DNA of 64,000 bases from Oceanipulchritudo coccoides (GCF_010500615.1 NZ_JAAGNX010000002.1:176990-240989); one strand, 5' to 3'. Shown: positions 41,172 to 51,080, counted from the stretch's first letter. Translations and numbers: made by a program. The notes: a model not told the origin generated them from the sequence alone.

Positions 41172-43262
41172 TTACGGATTCGGCTCGAGCTGATTCTTGA
41201 CGTGTTCCGGCTCGAAGAACCCGTGCAACTGGCGGATACGCGTTGGGTGGCGCATTTTGCGGAGTGCCTTGGCCTCAATCTGACGGATTCGCTCACGCGT
41301 CACATTGAACTGGCGCCCAACCTCCTCAAGCGTACGACTGTATCCATCCACAAGTCCGAACCGCAGGCTCAGCACACGACGTTCACGATCCGTGAGGGAA
41401 TCCAGAACATCCATGATTTTCTCCCTTAGAAGGGAGTAGGCCGTCATATCGTAAGGATTATCGGCTCCCTTATCCTCAATAAAGTCGCCGAAGTTGGTAT
41501 CATCGCTGTCGCCAACCGGGCTTTGCAGGGAAATGGGTTGCTGGGCCATTTTCATGATCTGTTGCACGCGCTCGACCGGAAGGTCCATCTCATCCGCTAC
41601 TTCTTCAGCGGTGGGCTCGTGTCCAAGCTCCTGCAACAACTGCTTCTGGACCTGCATGACCTTGTTGAGGGTTTCAATCATGTGGACAGGAATACGGATT
41701 GTCCGGGCCTGGTCGGCAATTGAGCGTGTGATGGCCTGCCGGATCCACCAAGTCGCATAGGTGCTGAACTTGTATCCACGACGGTATTCAAACTTCTCGA
41801 CCGCCTTCATCAGTCCCATATTGCCCTCTTGAATCAAATCAAGGAAGCTGAGGCCGCGATTTGTATACTTCTTGGCAATGGAAATAACCAGTCGGAGGTT
41901 GGCCTCGACCATTTCCGTCTTTGCCCGATGTGCACTGCGCATGCCCTTCCGGACCTCCTTGAGAATCTCGAGGAATTCCTGAGGCTCAACACGGAGCTGT
42001 TTATTGATTTCCGAAAGTCGGCGGCTGACCTTGTCCACATCAATAGCGCGGCCACGCCTTGTCTTGGCCCTGTCAGCAAGTTCAAGGCTGTCGACCATTG
42101 TGTGGATTTCCCGGATCATCGGTTCAAGGGTTTCAAGGTACTCCTCGAAAACCTTCAATTTGAAGCAGAACCGACGAAAAATTGGCTTCAACTCCGCTTG
42201 ATACTTATTGTAACGCTTGAGGATCTTTTCCTTCTCGGCCTTGGTCTTGGCTTTATTCAAGCTCTTCCAGGCCTCGTCCAGCTTCACCTCGATACTGTCG
42301 ATCTGCTCGATCAGTCGGGGGATCAACTTGAAGTACTGTTCCCGGCTTTCAATCTTCTTATCGAGCACTACGCGGTCAAAACGCTCATCCCGGTCAATCA
42401 GCTTCTGAGCCAATTCACGTTGGAAATTCTTGGTGAAGGCGATGGAAAATAGCGTGTCCATGGCGCGCATTTCCGCCTCTTCAATTCTCTTGGAAATCGC
42501 GACTTCTTCTTCCCGGGTAAGTAGCGGTACCTGTCCCATCTGCTTGAGGTACATCCGGACCGGGTCATCCAGAATATCCGACTGCGCATTGCGGACTTCC
42601 TCCTCGGTTGATTCTTCGAGCCGCTGTTTGTAACCTTCGACCTCTTCGGAATCGATGATGTCTACATCAAGATTCTCAAGGATTGTAATGACGTTCTCAA
42701 TTTCGGCCGGGGAGTCCACGGTTTCCGGGAGGTGCTCATTGATATCCTTGTAGGTCAGAAAACCCTGTTCCTTGGATTTCCGGATCAAGGCACGAATGCG
42801 ATCGTTCACATCCGCCGCCTTGTCCCCTTCAGATGCGGCGCCTTTGCCTTTGGCTTTTTTCCCTTCCTTTGCCGCTGCTTCGATCTTGCTTTCCGCAAGT
42901 TCCCGAAGCTTGGCCGCTACCTCTTTCGCAAGTGACTTTTTCTGAACAGCCTTCTTGGTCGCCTTTTTCGCAGCTGTTTTCTTGGTCGCCGTTGTTTTCT
43001 TGGTCGCCGCTTTTTTGACGGTTGTCTTTTTAGCGGCTGCCTTTTTGGCGACCTTTTTCGCCGGAGCCTTGCTGGCGGATTTCTTTACCGTCGCTTTTTT
43101 GGCAGATTTTTTCTTAGCCGGGGCCTTTTTAGCTGGAGTCGACTTTTTCGTGGTAGCCTTCTTCGCGGCTTTTTTCACTGTCTTCTTGGCTGGCGACTTT
43201 TTCTTGGCCGGGGAGGCTGTTTTCCGAGTGGCTTTCTTAGCAGGTGCTTTTTTTGCTGGCAT
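41172..43262 (-). CDS. rpoD: Primary RNA polymerase sigma factor with lysine-rich N-terminal tail
   Basis: 696 residues. Residues 1-110 are almost only K, A, T, P and S (44 lysines) in KKA/AKK patterns like histone H1 tails. Region 1.1 follows (about 152-215), then 1.2 ([22 protein letters not shown]), a non-conserved insert, region 2 ([39 protein letters not shown]), region 3 and region 4.2 ([20 protein letters not shown]). All core-binding and -10/-35 recognition parts are intact, so this is the housekeeping sigma70. It lies 22 bp downstream of dnaG, the classic dnaG-rpoD order, without rpsU. The tail probably contacts DNA or RNA; its role is unknown. Confidence 0.95.
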   Translation of the reverse strand: MPAKKAPAKKATRKTASPAKKKSPAKKTVKKAAKKATTKKSTPAKKAPAKKKSAKKATVKKSASKAPAKKVAKKAAAKKTTVKKAATKKTTATKKTAAKKATKKAVQKKSLAKEVAAKLRELAESKIEAAAKEGKKAKGKGAASEGDKAADVNDRIRALIRKSKEQGFLTYKDINEHLPETVDSPAEIENVITILENLDVDIIDSEEVEGYKQRLEESTEEEVRNAQSDILDDPVRMYLKQMGQVPLLTREEEVAISKRIEEAEMRAMDTLFSIAFTKNFQRELAQKLIDRDERFDRVVLDKKIESREQYFKLIPRLIEQIDSIEVKLDEAWKSLNKAKTKAEKEKILKRYNKYQAELKPIFRRFCFKLKVFEEYLETLEPMIREIHTMVDSLELADRAKTRRGRAIDVDKVSRRLSEINKQLRVEPQEFLEILKEVRKGMRSAHRAKTEMVEANLRLVISIAKKYTNRGLSFLDLIQEGNMGLMKAVEKFEYRRGYKFSTYATWWIRQAITRSIADQARTIRIPVHMIETLNKVMQVQKQLLQELGHEPTAEEVADEMDLPVERVQQIMKMAQQPISLQSPVGDSDDTNFGDFIEDKGADNPYDMTAYSLLREKIMDVLDSLTDRERRVLSLRFGLVDGYSRTLEEVGRQFNVTRERIRQIEAKALRKMRHPTRIRQLHGFFEPEHVKNQLEPNP
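42933..43262 (-). repeat. Low-complexity DNA encoding the RpoD tail
   Basis: About 330 bp of short imperfect repeats of AAG/GCC/ACC codons, seen on the plus strand as repeats like cttcttggtcgcc. They encode the lysine/alanine tail, and repeat-number differences between strains are likely. Confidence 0.8.
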
Positions 43263-43284
43263 AATTAGTATTTAAATTAGTTTC

Positions 43285-45138
43285 CTACCCATTCAGGGAA
43301 ATGGATGGGAACTCCCCTTTCGTCATCTGAAGGAAGAGTTCGTTTTTCTGATTCATGAGGTCACGAATTTGGGTGAGATCATCCGGATTGTTGGCGCATT
43401 CTGAAATTTTCTGGTTAAGGACCCTGACCTGTTCGCGACAATAACGGCGGGCCAATGAAGCAATCGTCAGGTTGACAAAAGATTCCATATCGATGTGCGG
43501 GCGCTCATCCACAAGATAACGTGCAAAACAATCCCGCTCCTCATCTGTTTCCAGAAGCAGATGGATGTCTTCCGCCTTCTCAATATGATCCTCTAATGCC
43601 TGTGCCAGAATGAGTGAGAGTAGCTTACCTTCGATAATTTGGAGTTTAATCCATTGATGGTCAATGACCTGCGCAAGCGTTTCTGCCAATGTAACATTCT
43701 GTAAAACGGCCCAAAGTAAGTCGCCTTCCAGAATTGTCAATGCTTCGGGAGCCTTTGTTCCGTTATTGTTTTCTTTTCTTTCAACACGGGCGGGATTGGG
43801 TGGTTTAGACTCCCTTGCAAGCCTTTTGAAATCAGCCACCGCAGCCTCTCGAGAGACACCGGTCACCTGCACAGCTTCCTCAAAATACCCTTCACGAACA
43901 ACGGCACTGGGGCACTCCATAAGCATCTTGAAAAGGGTGTTCAAGGCATTGGCCCGTCCCTCTGGAGTGGGTTTGTCCCCCTGCAATAGCGAGTGACCGG
44001 CAAAATGCATTCCTGTCTGGGGGTCCAGTTGTTTGAGGCCTTCCGCACCTCTGGAGCGAAGAAAATCGTCGGGATCCTCTCCCTTGGGCAAAGCCAACAC
44101 CGTCACTTGAAGACGATTCTTGAAAGCCATCGGCAACAATCGGAGGACAGCCCTGACCCCCGCTTCATCACTGTCGAGGAGAACTGTAAGCTGATCGGTG
44201 TAGCGCTTAACAAGCGCAAGTTGTTCCTCGGTGACTGACGTTCCTTGGGGCGCGACCGCCTCAGTTACCCCACAGTCCCAACAACGCAAGGCGTCCAGTT
44301 GGCCCTCAACGAGCAATAGCCGGCCAGCCTGTTTGACTCCCTCACGGGCCCGGTCGAGGTTAAACAACAACTGGCTCTTCTTGAAGATGGGGGTCTCAGG
44401 AGAATTTATGTACTTGGCCTTCCACGAAGCATGATCGCGGGGTGTCACATCCAGCTGGCGTGCGGTAAAGGCGATGACCTGCCCTTGAATATCGCGAATG
44501 GGAACCATCAAGCGCCCCCGGAAGACAAAGAACCAGCGATCCAGATCAGCTGGCTGGCGGCCAGTGTAAAAGAGCCCGCTTGCGGCCAGAACATCCTGCT
44601 TGAAGCCTTTGCCCTTAAGCCTGTCGAGCAACTCACGGCTTTCGGGCGGGGAAAAGCCAATCCGGAATTCATCGGCCAGTTTGAGTGAAAACCCGCGCTG
44701 CTCGACCCAATAACGCCGAATCTCCTCAGCTTGAGGGTTCATTGCCAGAAAAGCCTCGTGATAGTAGTCCCGGGCATACTCGTGTACATCCAACAGGGCC
44801 TGCTTCATGCTTCGCACCTCTGGATCCGGGCCGGCCCCGCTTGCATAGCGAACCTCTATGCCAAAGCGTTCCGCGAGGGCCTCGACCGCTTCAGGAAATG
44901 TCAATTTCTCTGTCTCCTGAATAAAACGAATCCCGTCACCGGCAAGCCCGGTGGAATGGCATTTAAAAAAATTGCGCTCAGAGAGCACGTAAAATGACGG
45001 TGTTTTCTCCTGCGAAAAGGGGCTTAATCCACGCCAGTTCCGACCGGAACGCGTCAATTCGACATGCGGCCGGACAACATCGTAAAGCGGAATGGCCCGC
45101 ACTGCTTGAAGAGTCTCCTCAGAAAAGAAAGGCATCAA
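43285..45138 (-). CDS. dnaG: DNA primase DnaG with degenerate zinc-binding domain
   Basis: 617 residues, normal length. Order: N-terminal zinc-binding-type domain (1-100), RNA polymerase domain (about 110-400, with LADEFRIGFSP) including TOPRIM (LLLVEGQLDALRC, VLLDSDEAGVRAV, PKGEDPDDFL), and a C-terminal helicase-interaction region. The catalytic acidic residues look intact. Oddity: the usual Cys-His-Cys-Cys zinc ligands are Ser39, Ser42, Cys60 and Thr63, so only one is left, although spacing and neighbours (EKTPSF, FFKC) are conserved. It makes primers for replication. It is followed by rpoD. Confidence 0.95.
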   Translation of the reverse strand: MMPFFSEETLQAVRAIPLYDVVRPHVELTRSGRNWRGLSPFSQEKTPSFYVLSERNFFKCHSTGLAGDGIRFIQETEKLTFPEAVEALAERFGIEVRYASGAGPDPEVRSMKQALLDVHEYARDYYHEAFLAMNPQAEEIRRYWVEQRGFSLKLADEFRIGFSPPESRELLDRLKGKGFKQDVLAASGLFYTGRQPADLDRWFFVFRGRLMVPIRDIQGQVIAFTARQLDVTPRDHASWKAKYINSPETPIFKKSQLLFNLDRAREGVKQAGRLLLVEGQLDALRCWDCGVTEAVAPQGTSVTEEQLALVKRYTDQLTVLLDSDEAGVRAVLRLLPMAFKNRLQVTVLALPKGEDPDDFLRSRGAEGLKQLDPQTGMHFAGHSLLQGDKPTPEGRANALNTLFKMLMECPSAVVREGYFEEAVQVTGVSREAAVADFKRLARESKPPNPARVERKENNNGTKAPEALTILEGDLLWAVLQNVTLAETLAQVIDHQWIKLQIIEGKLLSLILAQALEDHIEKAEDIHLLLETDEERDCFARYLVDERPHIDMESFVNLTIASLARRYCREQVRVLNQKISECANNPDDLTQIRDLMNQKNELFLQMTKGEFPSISLNG

Positions 45139-45162
45139 TATCAGGAGGAAAGTGTTGCCTTG

Positions 45163-46650
45163 CTACCGGCCCAGCGCGCTCAATTCATCCTCCACAACGG
45201 GACGAAGAGGATGCGTAAGGGGTGCTTGCTCCAGGAATTTATTATAAAGTATGCGGGCATTGCGCGTAACACCTTCTCCCGCATAGGCGCGCGCCAGAAC
45301 AACCATAATCTCGGGTTGGTCGGGAAACTTTCTATAGGCAGACTCCATTTCCTGGATAAGCCGCTCAGTCCCCATGGTGCGCTGGGCTGCCCGAAGATAC
45401 TGCAGGACAAGTTTGGGATTATCCGGATCACGCCGCATCGCCTCACTGGCAGTCGCCTGGGCCCAACGGTCATTCCCCGATTCAAGGTAAACCTCGCTCA
45501 GTTCGGCCCAGACAAGGGGTTGGGCGTCATTTTGGATCAGGCATTGCTTGTAATAGCGGATTGCCTCAATGGTCTCCCCAACCGAGCGCTTCGCTCGCGC
45601 GAGTCCCAGCAAATCGTTGGACATGGTCTCCGGCGAAATTGCACTTACACTGACTTCTACCGCTTCCACCGGTGCTTCAATTTCCGGGTCCGTGGGCTCC
45701 GGGGAAAGCGCCTCCGTACTGACGGTCAAACTGCTTCCCTCGGGAACCGTTTCCACGGTTGTGACCTCTATTGCAGGGGTCGAGGTAGCATCTCCTTCGC
45801 CCTCTTCAGGGTCTTCGACAAGTGCTTCCGCTTCCTCGGTGGCGGTCTGAAGGCGGCTGTTTTCAAATGCTGCTGCTGCCTCCTGGGCTGCTGTCTGACG
45901 CGCCCGCCAAACAAGAAGCTGGTCGCGAACCGAGTCGATTTCAGATTGATCAAGACGTCCGGGATATTCCGCGTCGAGCTGTTTGAGAAGCGACTCGGCA
46001 TCCGCAAACCGCTTTGAGCGGACGGCCGTCTCCAATAATCCGAGGAGTGCTTCGTCCCGCACATCGGACCCGCTTTCGAGGGATCGACCAAACCAGACCT
46101 GGGCCTGGGCAAGATTGTTTCGCCTGAGATAAAGCTCTCCAATCTTAATGCGCTGGACGGCGCGGGATTCGACCTGCTCTGCAGCGAGTAATGCTTCCAG
46201 GGCCTCATTCATGGCGCCTTGGGATATCTGGAGATCGGCCAGAGCGACCCAGACCGCCCGGTCCAGGGGTTGCACGGTCAAATACCGGTTGTACTGGCCA
46301 ACCGCTCCCTTCGAGTCGCCGGCTTCGAGCAGGGACTCCGCTGCGTATAAATAGTACTCGGGACGGTCTGGAACAATCTCTGCAATGCTGGCAAACGTCA
46401 TCGAAGCCAGCATCGGATCCCCTTCAGCAGCATAGGCGAAAGCCAAGGCTTCCATCACATCCACTCGCTCCGGGGCACGTTCCTGGCATCGCTCCAGAAT
46501 GAGAATAGCACTCTCAATCTGACCGGCATCCATCAGCGTCTCCGCCTGCATGACAAGGTCTTCAACCGGTCGTTCCCTTTCCCCGCATCCGGAAAAAAAG
46601 AAAAAAAGGATGAACCCCAGAGACCAAACTTGCTTCCAAGCTAATTGCAT
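45163..46650 (-). CDS. TPR-repeat lipoprotein
   Basis: 495 residues with a lipoprotein signal (FFFFSGC, Cys22). The N-terminal half (about 30-230) is a series of tetratricopeptide repeats (AETLMDAGQIESAILILERC, ALAFAYAAEGDPMLASMTF, EALLAAEQVES). A Ser/Thr/Glu-rich linker (about 250-330) precedes further TPRs at the C-terminus. Such proteins scaffold envelope complexes; no specific partner is evident. It lies 24 bp upstream of dnaG on the same strand and is divergent from the gene at 46702. Confidence 0.85.
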   Translation of the reverse strand: MQLAWKQVWSLGFILFFFFSGCGERERPVEDLVMQAETLMDAGQIESAILILERCQERAPERVDVMEALAFAYAAEGDPMLASMTFASIAEIVPDRPEYYLYAAESLLEAGDSKGAVGQYNRYLTVQPLDRAVWVALADLQISQGAMNEALEALLAAEQVESRAVQRIKIGELYLRRNNLAQAQVWFGRSLESGSDVRDEALLGLLETAVRSKRFADAESLLKQLDAEYPGRLDQSEIDSVRDQLLVWRARQTAAQEAAAAFENSRLQTATEEAEALVEDPEEGEGDATSTPAIEVTTVETVPEGSSLTVSTEALSPEPTDPEIEAPVEAVEVSVSAISPETMSNDLLGLARAKRSVGETIEAIRYYKQCLIQNDAQPLVWAELSEVYLESGNDRWAQATASEAMRRDPDNPKLVLQYLRAAQRTMGTERLIQEMESAYRKFPDQPEIMVVLARAYAGEGVTRNARILYNKFLEQAPLTHPLRPVVEDELSALGR

Positions 46651-46701
46651 AATGCTCGTTTCATATTGGACAAATTCCCAACCTTAGACCCAATTAACGT
46701 A

Positions 46702-47766
46702 ATGAAACCCCTTTGCTGCTTATTGGCAATGCCTTTGCTGGCATTCCTTGCAAATGCCGATGAAATCGGATTTTGGGGCTTTGAGTCCACCGCCAAACGC
46801 GAGCTGAACGGGAAAATATGGGAGGTCCAATTGGAGGACTTTTCCCAGACTGCCTATGCCCGGGAAGTCCAATCGCTTTTTGACGAGTTCGAAAAAGAGA
46901 CAGGGAAAAGGCTGGCACCGGGAAGGCAAGGCAAGGCGGCCCTGAAGGTCTACACCAGTTCCGGGGCTGGCCTGCAAACGCCTCCAGACTTGGTCAGGGC
47001 GGTCATCGAGGCTCTTCTGGACAGGGGATTTCAGCGCGAAGATCTGTGCCTTCTGGACGCCCGTTCAGAAATGCTGCGAGATGCGGGTTTTCTTCCACCC
47101 CATTCCCGGACTCAACTGTTGGGCCCCTACTTCGAGGGTGTCCGGGTTTATTCACTCGACCGGAAGGAACTCAAGTCAGCGGTTTGGTATTATGACAGCC
47201 CCTTGCCTCAGGAATTCACGACGCCATTAGGGCGTGCGATTCTCGGTAATCAGCTTGAGCTCGATCCCATTGAAGCTCGCAAAAGTTATCTCCCCGAGAA
47301 TCTGGTGACGAGCGTGGACTTCTGGATAAACCTCCCGGTTGCCTGCCATCATCCATCAGCCGGCCTGAGCGGTGCGCTTGTGAATGCTTCCCTCTGGAAT
47401 ATCACAAACGGGACCCGTTTTTTCAACAGTCCGGCAAATGCGCCCGTAGCCGTGGCGGAAATTTCCTCGATTCCGGAACTTCAGGCCACGTGGGCCCTCA
47501 ACCTCATTTCCCTTGAAAGCTACCAGTTCATAGCCGGGCCTGCTTTCAATGCCAATTATACACGGAGCCTGCCTGAGCTCTGGCTCTCCGTTGATCCAGT
47601 TGTAATGGATACGCGGCTTATCCAGTTGATCAACAAAGCACGGCGGGAGGAGGGTTTTGAGGAATTGCCATCCATCCCGGAGTTTATTGAGTACTCGATT
47701 GATCTGGGGCTTGGGCTCCCGTTTCAATTGAACCAACCCGCTTCAGCAAATCCACGCAGCGACTGA
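46702..47766 (+). CDS. Secreted DUF362-like protein
   Basis: 354 residues from ATG 46702 (MKPLCCLLAMPLLAFLANA), which opens into a signal peptide; longer starts would overlap the divergent TPR gene. The body resembles DUF362 proteins: PPDLVRAVIEALLDRGFQRED, FWINLPVACHHPSAGLSGAL and WLSVDPVVMD. There are no ferredoxin-type cysteine clusters, which some DUF362 proteins have. Function unknown. It is followed 44 bp later by nuoA but not obviously linked to it. Confidence 0.72.
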   Translation: MKPLCCLLAMPLLAFLANADEIGFWGFESTAKRELNGKIWEVQLEDFSQTAYAREVQSLFDEFEKETGKRLAPGRQGKAALKVYTSSGAGLQTPPDLVRAVIEALLDRGFQREDLCLLDARSEMLRDAGFLPPHSRTQLLGPYFEGVRVYSLDRKELKSAVWYYDSPLPQEFTTPLGRAILGNQLELDPIEARKSYLPENLVTSVDFWINLPVACHHPSAGLSGALVNASLWNITNGTRFFNSPANAPVAVAEISSIPELQATWALNLISLESYQFIAGPAFNANYTRSLPELWLSVDPVVMDTRLIQLINKARREEGFEELPSIPEFIEYSIDLGLGLPFQLNQPASANPRSD

Positions 47767-47810
47767 TTTGCCTTGCGGATAAAGGTTTAGGGCATTTTCT
47801 GTCAGCAATT

Positions 47811-48185
47811 ATGGAACTGTCGGATTATATACCGGTTCTCATTCAGGTTTTCCTTGCCCTTGCCATCGGGGCGGCAGTCCTGTTTTTCAGCCACATCTTC
47901 GGCCAGCGTGGACCCAAAAACCGCTTCAAGGATTCTGCCTACGAATGTGGACTACCTCCTGAGGGGGAGCAAACCGCCCGCTTCAGCGTGAAATTTTATG
48001 TCACGGCAATGCTCTTCATCCTTTTCGATATCGAGATTGTCTTTTTGATCCCGTGGGTCTTGGTCTACCGGGATTTTCTATCGCAAAACCTTCCCATTCT
48101 CACACCGGTCCTCTTCTTCATTCTGCTCCTGGTCGCTGGCCTTGTGTATGAAATGAAGAAAGGCGCCCTGAAGTGGGAAAAATGA
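47811..48185 (+). CDS. nuoA: NADH-quinone oxidoreductase subunit A (orphan)
   Basis: 124 residues with three membrane spans (about 8-27, 63-86 and 95-116). The loop FKDSAYECGLPPEGEQTARFSVKFYVTAMLFILFDIE, here described by its span of about 42-76, is the NuoA signature. It is a membrane subunit of respiratory complex I. Unusually, nuoB and the other subunits do not follow: the next gene is pyrD, 42 bp downstream. Complex I must be completed from another locus. Confidence 0.93.
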   Translation: MELSDYIPVLIQVFLALAIGAAVLFFSHIFGQRGPKNRFKDSAYECGLPPEGEQTARFSVKFYVTAMLFILFDIEIVFLIPWVLVYRDFLSQNLPILTPVLFFILLLVAGLVYEMKKGALKWEK

Positions 48186-48227
48186 GCGATCCCACCTTTT
48201 TGGTTATAACCTAAACACCTTCAGCTG

Positions 48228-49292
48228 ATGGGATATTATTACGAGAAAGTCGTGCGGCCTGTCCTCTTCAGGATGGATCCCGAGAAAGCCCATGACTTGG
48301 GTGTTACCGCCTTGGACTACCTCAGCCGGGTGCGACCGCTTTGCCGGATAATGGAGAGTTTCAATATGGTCCGGGGACATCATCCGGTTAAACTATTCGG
48401 GCTCCAGTTTCCCAATGCCGTCGGTCTCGCAGCAGGAATGGACAAGAATGGCCGCTTCTGGAGGGCCGCCGCCGCCCTGGGGTTTGGACATGCTGAAATC
48501 GGAACAATTACCCATCAGCAGCAACCCGGGAATGAACGGCCACGGGTGTTTCGGTACCCCGAATCATCCGCCATAATAAACCGGATGGGCTTTAATAATG
48601 ACGGAGCCCAAGTCGTTGCAGAGCGGCTCAAGAAGAGTCTCGGGAAAAGCAAATCCCGGATTCCACTGGGCATTAACATCGGAAAAAGCAGAGTTGTTCC
48701 GCTTGACCAGGCGGTGGAAGATTACGCCGCCTCGTTCTCGCTGCTGGTCGAGTACGCTGACTATTTCACGATCAATGTGAGCAGCCCGAATACGCGCGAT
48801 CTCCGCAAGCTTCAGGAAAAGGAATACCTCCGTACCTTGCTCGGAGAACTTTGCAAAGTGAACCATAACCGGGCGCGCAAGCTTGGCCAGACGGCCACTC
48901 CAATGCTTCTGAAAATTGCCCCGGATCTTTCATACCGCGAAATTGATGAAGCTCTTGAAGTAATCCAGGATTGTGGACTCGACGGAATAGTAGCCACCAA
49001 CACAACCCTCACCCGGCCCGGCGCCATGTCCAATTCGAAGGAGACCGGTGGGTTAAGCGGCAAGCCGCTCCATTCAATGACACTGAAAGTCGTCAACTAC
49101 ATCAGCAGGCAAACAAATGGCAAACTCCCGATTATCGGGGTTGGAGGAATAGATTCTCCGGAAACAGCTGGAGCGATGGTTGATAATGGGGCGCACTTGG
49201 TTCAAATTTATACCGGATTTGTCTACCGGGGCCCATTTGTCGCCAAGCCACTGGCCCGTGCACTGGCCCCACGGCAAAGTTCCTGGGTTTAA
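48228..49292 (+). CDS. pyrD: Dihydroorotate dehydrogenase (quinone), class 2
   Basis: 354 residues. The class 2 type is shown by the N-terminal membrane-associating helices (about 1-45) and the catalytic-serine segment INVSSPNTRDLRKLQ. FMN-binding parts are GLAAGMDKNGRFWRA, EIGTITHQQQPGNERPR, IVATNTTLTRPG and GVGGIDSPETAGAMVDNGA. It oxidises dihydroorotate to orotate in pyrimidine synthesis and passes electrons to membrane quinone. It sits after nuoA, another quinone-linked protein, and before an acidic protein gene. Confidence 0.96.
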   Translation: MGYYYEKVVRPVLFRMDPEKAHDLGVTALDYLSRVRPLCRIMESFNMVRGHHPVKLFGLQFPNAVGLAAGMDKNGRFWRAAAALGFGHAEIGTITHQQQPGNERPRVFRYPESSAIINRMGFNNDGAQVVAERLKKSLGKSKSRIPLGINIGKSRVVPLDQAVEDYAASFSLLVEYADYFTINVSSPNTRDLRKLQEKEYLRTLLGELCKVNHNRARKLGQTATPMLLKIAPDLSYREIDEALEVIQDCGLDGIVATNTTLTRPGAMSNSKETGGLSGKPLHSMTLKVVNYISRQTNGKLPIIGVGGIDSPETAGAMVDNGAHLVQIYTGFVYRGPFVAKPLARALAPRQSSWV

Positions 49293-49354
49293 ACGGTGCT
49301 TCATCCTTGCCCCGGCGCCCGCTTTCCCTTTTTCGTCAATCAATCTTTTTATCC

Positions 49355-50062
49355 ATGCCTAGTAAAAATCAGAAATTGGACTGGTGTCTTGCCCGAATCG
49401 GGGAAGACATGAACTGGTGGGTCGTCGAAGTTTCCGATGCCATTCATTGGGATGTCGACGGGCTTGGCCTGATCGATCCCCGCCAAATGAGTTATATCCT
49501 CGAACAATGCGATGCCCTTCGCGAATACGGTTTTGATGCCGATCTCGTCGACGAAGCATTCATCTCCTTGAAAATCGAGAAGGAGGAAAAGAAGGAGAAA
49601 GTCCGCCTTGTTAAAAACAAGGAGTCTCTGCTTGAGGACGATAATACCCATTTTGCCCTGCCGGATGTAATTGATGAAGAAAAGGGCCCTTACGCGGATT
49701 TTCTCGACACAATCACGCGCTTCCGGGTCAAAATGCTGAACGACCTCATTGAATTCGACCAAAACCTGACTGTGGACGAACTTGAGGATGAAATCCGCGA
49801 GCGGCAGAACCAGGAATACATGGAGGGGAAGGCGGTTCATCCGTTTGTCGAAGTTATTTCCATTCTCGAGTATGTCCCAGAGGGCTATGAACTAGACGAG
49901 GATGAGTCCGCAAAGGGCGATGAAGACGAAATCGACGATATTCCCGAATTCAAGGAGGAAGAATCCGAGAAGCTCGAGGAAGACGAGACGATGCGCTGGG
50001 ACGAGGAAGAAGAGGAAGAAGAGGAAGAGAAGGAAGGCGAAGATGCCGACCGCTCATCCTAG
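49355..50062 (+). CDS. Acidic protein of unknown function
   Basis: 235 residues from ATG 49355 (MPSKNQKLDWCLARIGEDMNWWVVE...); an upstream start at 49307 adds 16 residues and cannot be excluded. The first ~190 residues look globular and mostly helical. The last ~60 are almost all Asp and Glu, including a run of nine glutamates. There is no signal peptide or membrane span. I do not recognise the family. The acidic tail could bind basic proteins or nucleic-acid-binding partners. The gene overlaps the convergent hemB stop by 4 bp. Confidence 0.75.
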   Translation: MPSKNQKLDWCLARIGEDMNWWVVEVSDAIHWDVDGLGLIDPRQMSYILEQCDALREYGFDADLVDEAFISLKIEKEEKKEKVRLVKNKESLLEDDNTHFALPDVIDEEKGPYADFLDTITRFRVKMLNDLIEFDQNLTVDELEDEIRERQNQEYMEGKAVHPFVEVISILEYVPEGYELDEDESAKGDEDEIDDIPEFKEEESEKLEEDETMRWDEEEEEEEEEKEGEDADRSS

Positions 50063-51060
50063 GAATTCTGCTCGCTAGCCCAGCTTTTGGCAAAGTAGGT
50101 CAGGATCAAATCCGCACCGGCCCGCTTGATTGAAAGAAGGCTTTCATCGCGACATCTTTTAAGGTCAAGCCAGCCCGCATTCGCCGCAGCGTGAATCTGG
50201 GCATACTCTCCACTCACCTGATAGGCGGCAACTGGAAGGGTTGTTCCTTCCCGGGTCATACGGATAATATCGAGATACGGTCCCGCCGGTTTGACCATTA
50301 AAATGTCAGCTCCTTCACTCTCATCAAGGAACAGTTCGCGTTCGGCCTGCCGCGCATTTGCCGGATCCAATTGGTAAGTAGCCTTGCTCAGGAGGGTCGT
50401 TCCGGCCGCCTTGGAGCTACCCACTGCATCGCGGAAGGGCCCGTAGTAGGCACTGTTAAATTTAGCGGCATACGCAACGATCCCACAACTGCTCAAGCCG
50501 GCCAAATCCAGGGCGACGCGGATTGCGCCGACCCGCCCATCCATCATATCGGAGGGAGCAACAAAATCCGCACCAGCTTCCGCGTTGAGGACGGCCATTT
50601 GCGAAAGGATTTCGACCGTGCGGTCGTTATCCACATCCGATCCATCAGTGGTCAGGACACCATCGTGACCATGGGTTGTGTAGGGGTCCAATGCAATGTC
50701 GGTGAGAATCTGCAGCTCGGGAACGGCTGCTTTCAAGGCACGGACAGCCCGCAGGACAAGCGTCTCCGGGTTAAGCGCTTCTGCCCCATCCTCGGATTTG
50801 AGATCGCTTTTGAGGGACGGAAACAAGGCCACTGCCCGAATGCCCAGCTCGTGCAAGATTTTTCCTTCGCGACAAAGATCGTCCGTGTTGAGGCGCTGTT
50901 GGCCCGGCATGCTGGAAATGTCCTCGGGGGCTCCATTTCCATCGATGACAAAAAGTGGCTGGATCAAATCAGCGGATGCGATGGCGGTCTCGCGAACAAG
51001 GTCACGGACAGCAGTGTTTTTGCGTAATCTGCGGGGACGAGGTTCTCCAGGGTTCAACAT
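50059..51060 (-). CDS. hemB: Porphobilinogen synthase (delta-aminolevulinate dehydratase)
   Basis: 333 residues, full length. Schiff-base lysines lie in YAAKFNSAYYGPFRDA and ILMVKPAGPYLD. The metal region reads TDIALDPYTTHGHDG, with no cysteines, so this is the zinc-independent (magnesium-type) form. It condenses two 5-aminolevulinates to porphobilinogen for heme and related tetrapyrroles. It starts 20 bp after cysS on the same strand and is probably co-transcribed with it. Confidence 0.96.
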   Translation of the reverse strand: MLNPGEPRPRRLRKNTAVRDLVRETAIASADLIQPLFVIDGNGAPEDISSMPGQQRLNTDDLCREGKILHELGIRAVALFPSLKSDLKSEDGAEALNPETLVLRAVRALKAAVPELQILTDIALDPYTTHGHDGVLTTDGSDVDNDRTVEILSQMAVLNAEAGADFVAPSDMMDGRVGAIRVALDLAGLSSCGIVAYAAKFNSAYYGPFRDAVGSSKAAGTTLLSKATYQLDPANARQAERELFLDESEGADILMVKPAGPYLDIIRMTREGTTLPVAAYQVSGEYAQIHAAANAGWLDLKRCRDESLLSIKRAGADLILTYFAKSWASEQNS

Positions 51061-51080
51061 GGCGAAAATAGATTAACGGT

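Noticed and set aside
45064-46017. 317-codon plus-strand frame across the dnaG / TPR-lipoprotein junction
   Set aside because: Lies antisense to two well-supported genes and shows no recognisable protein features.
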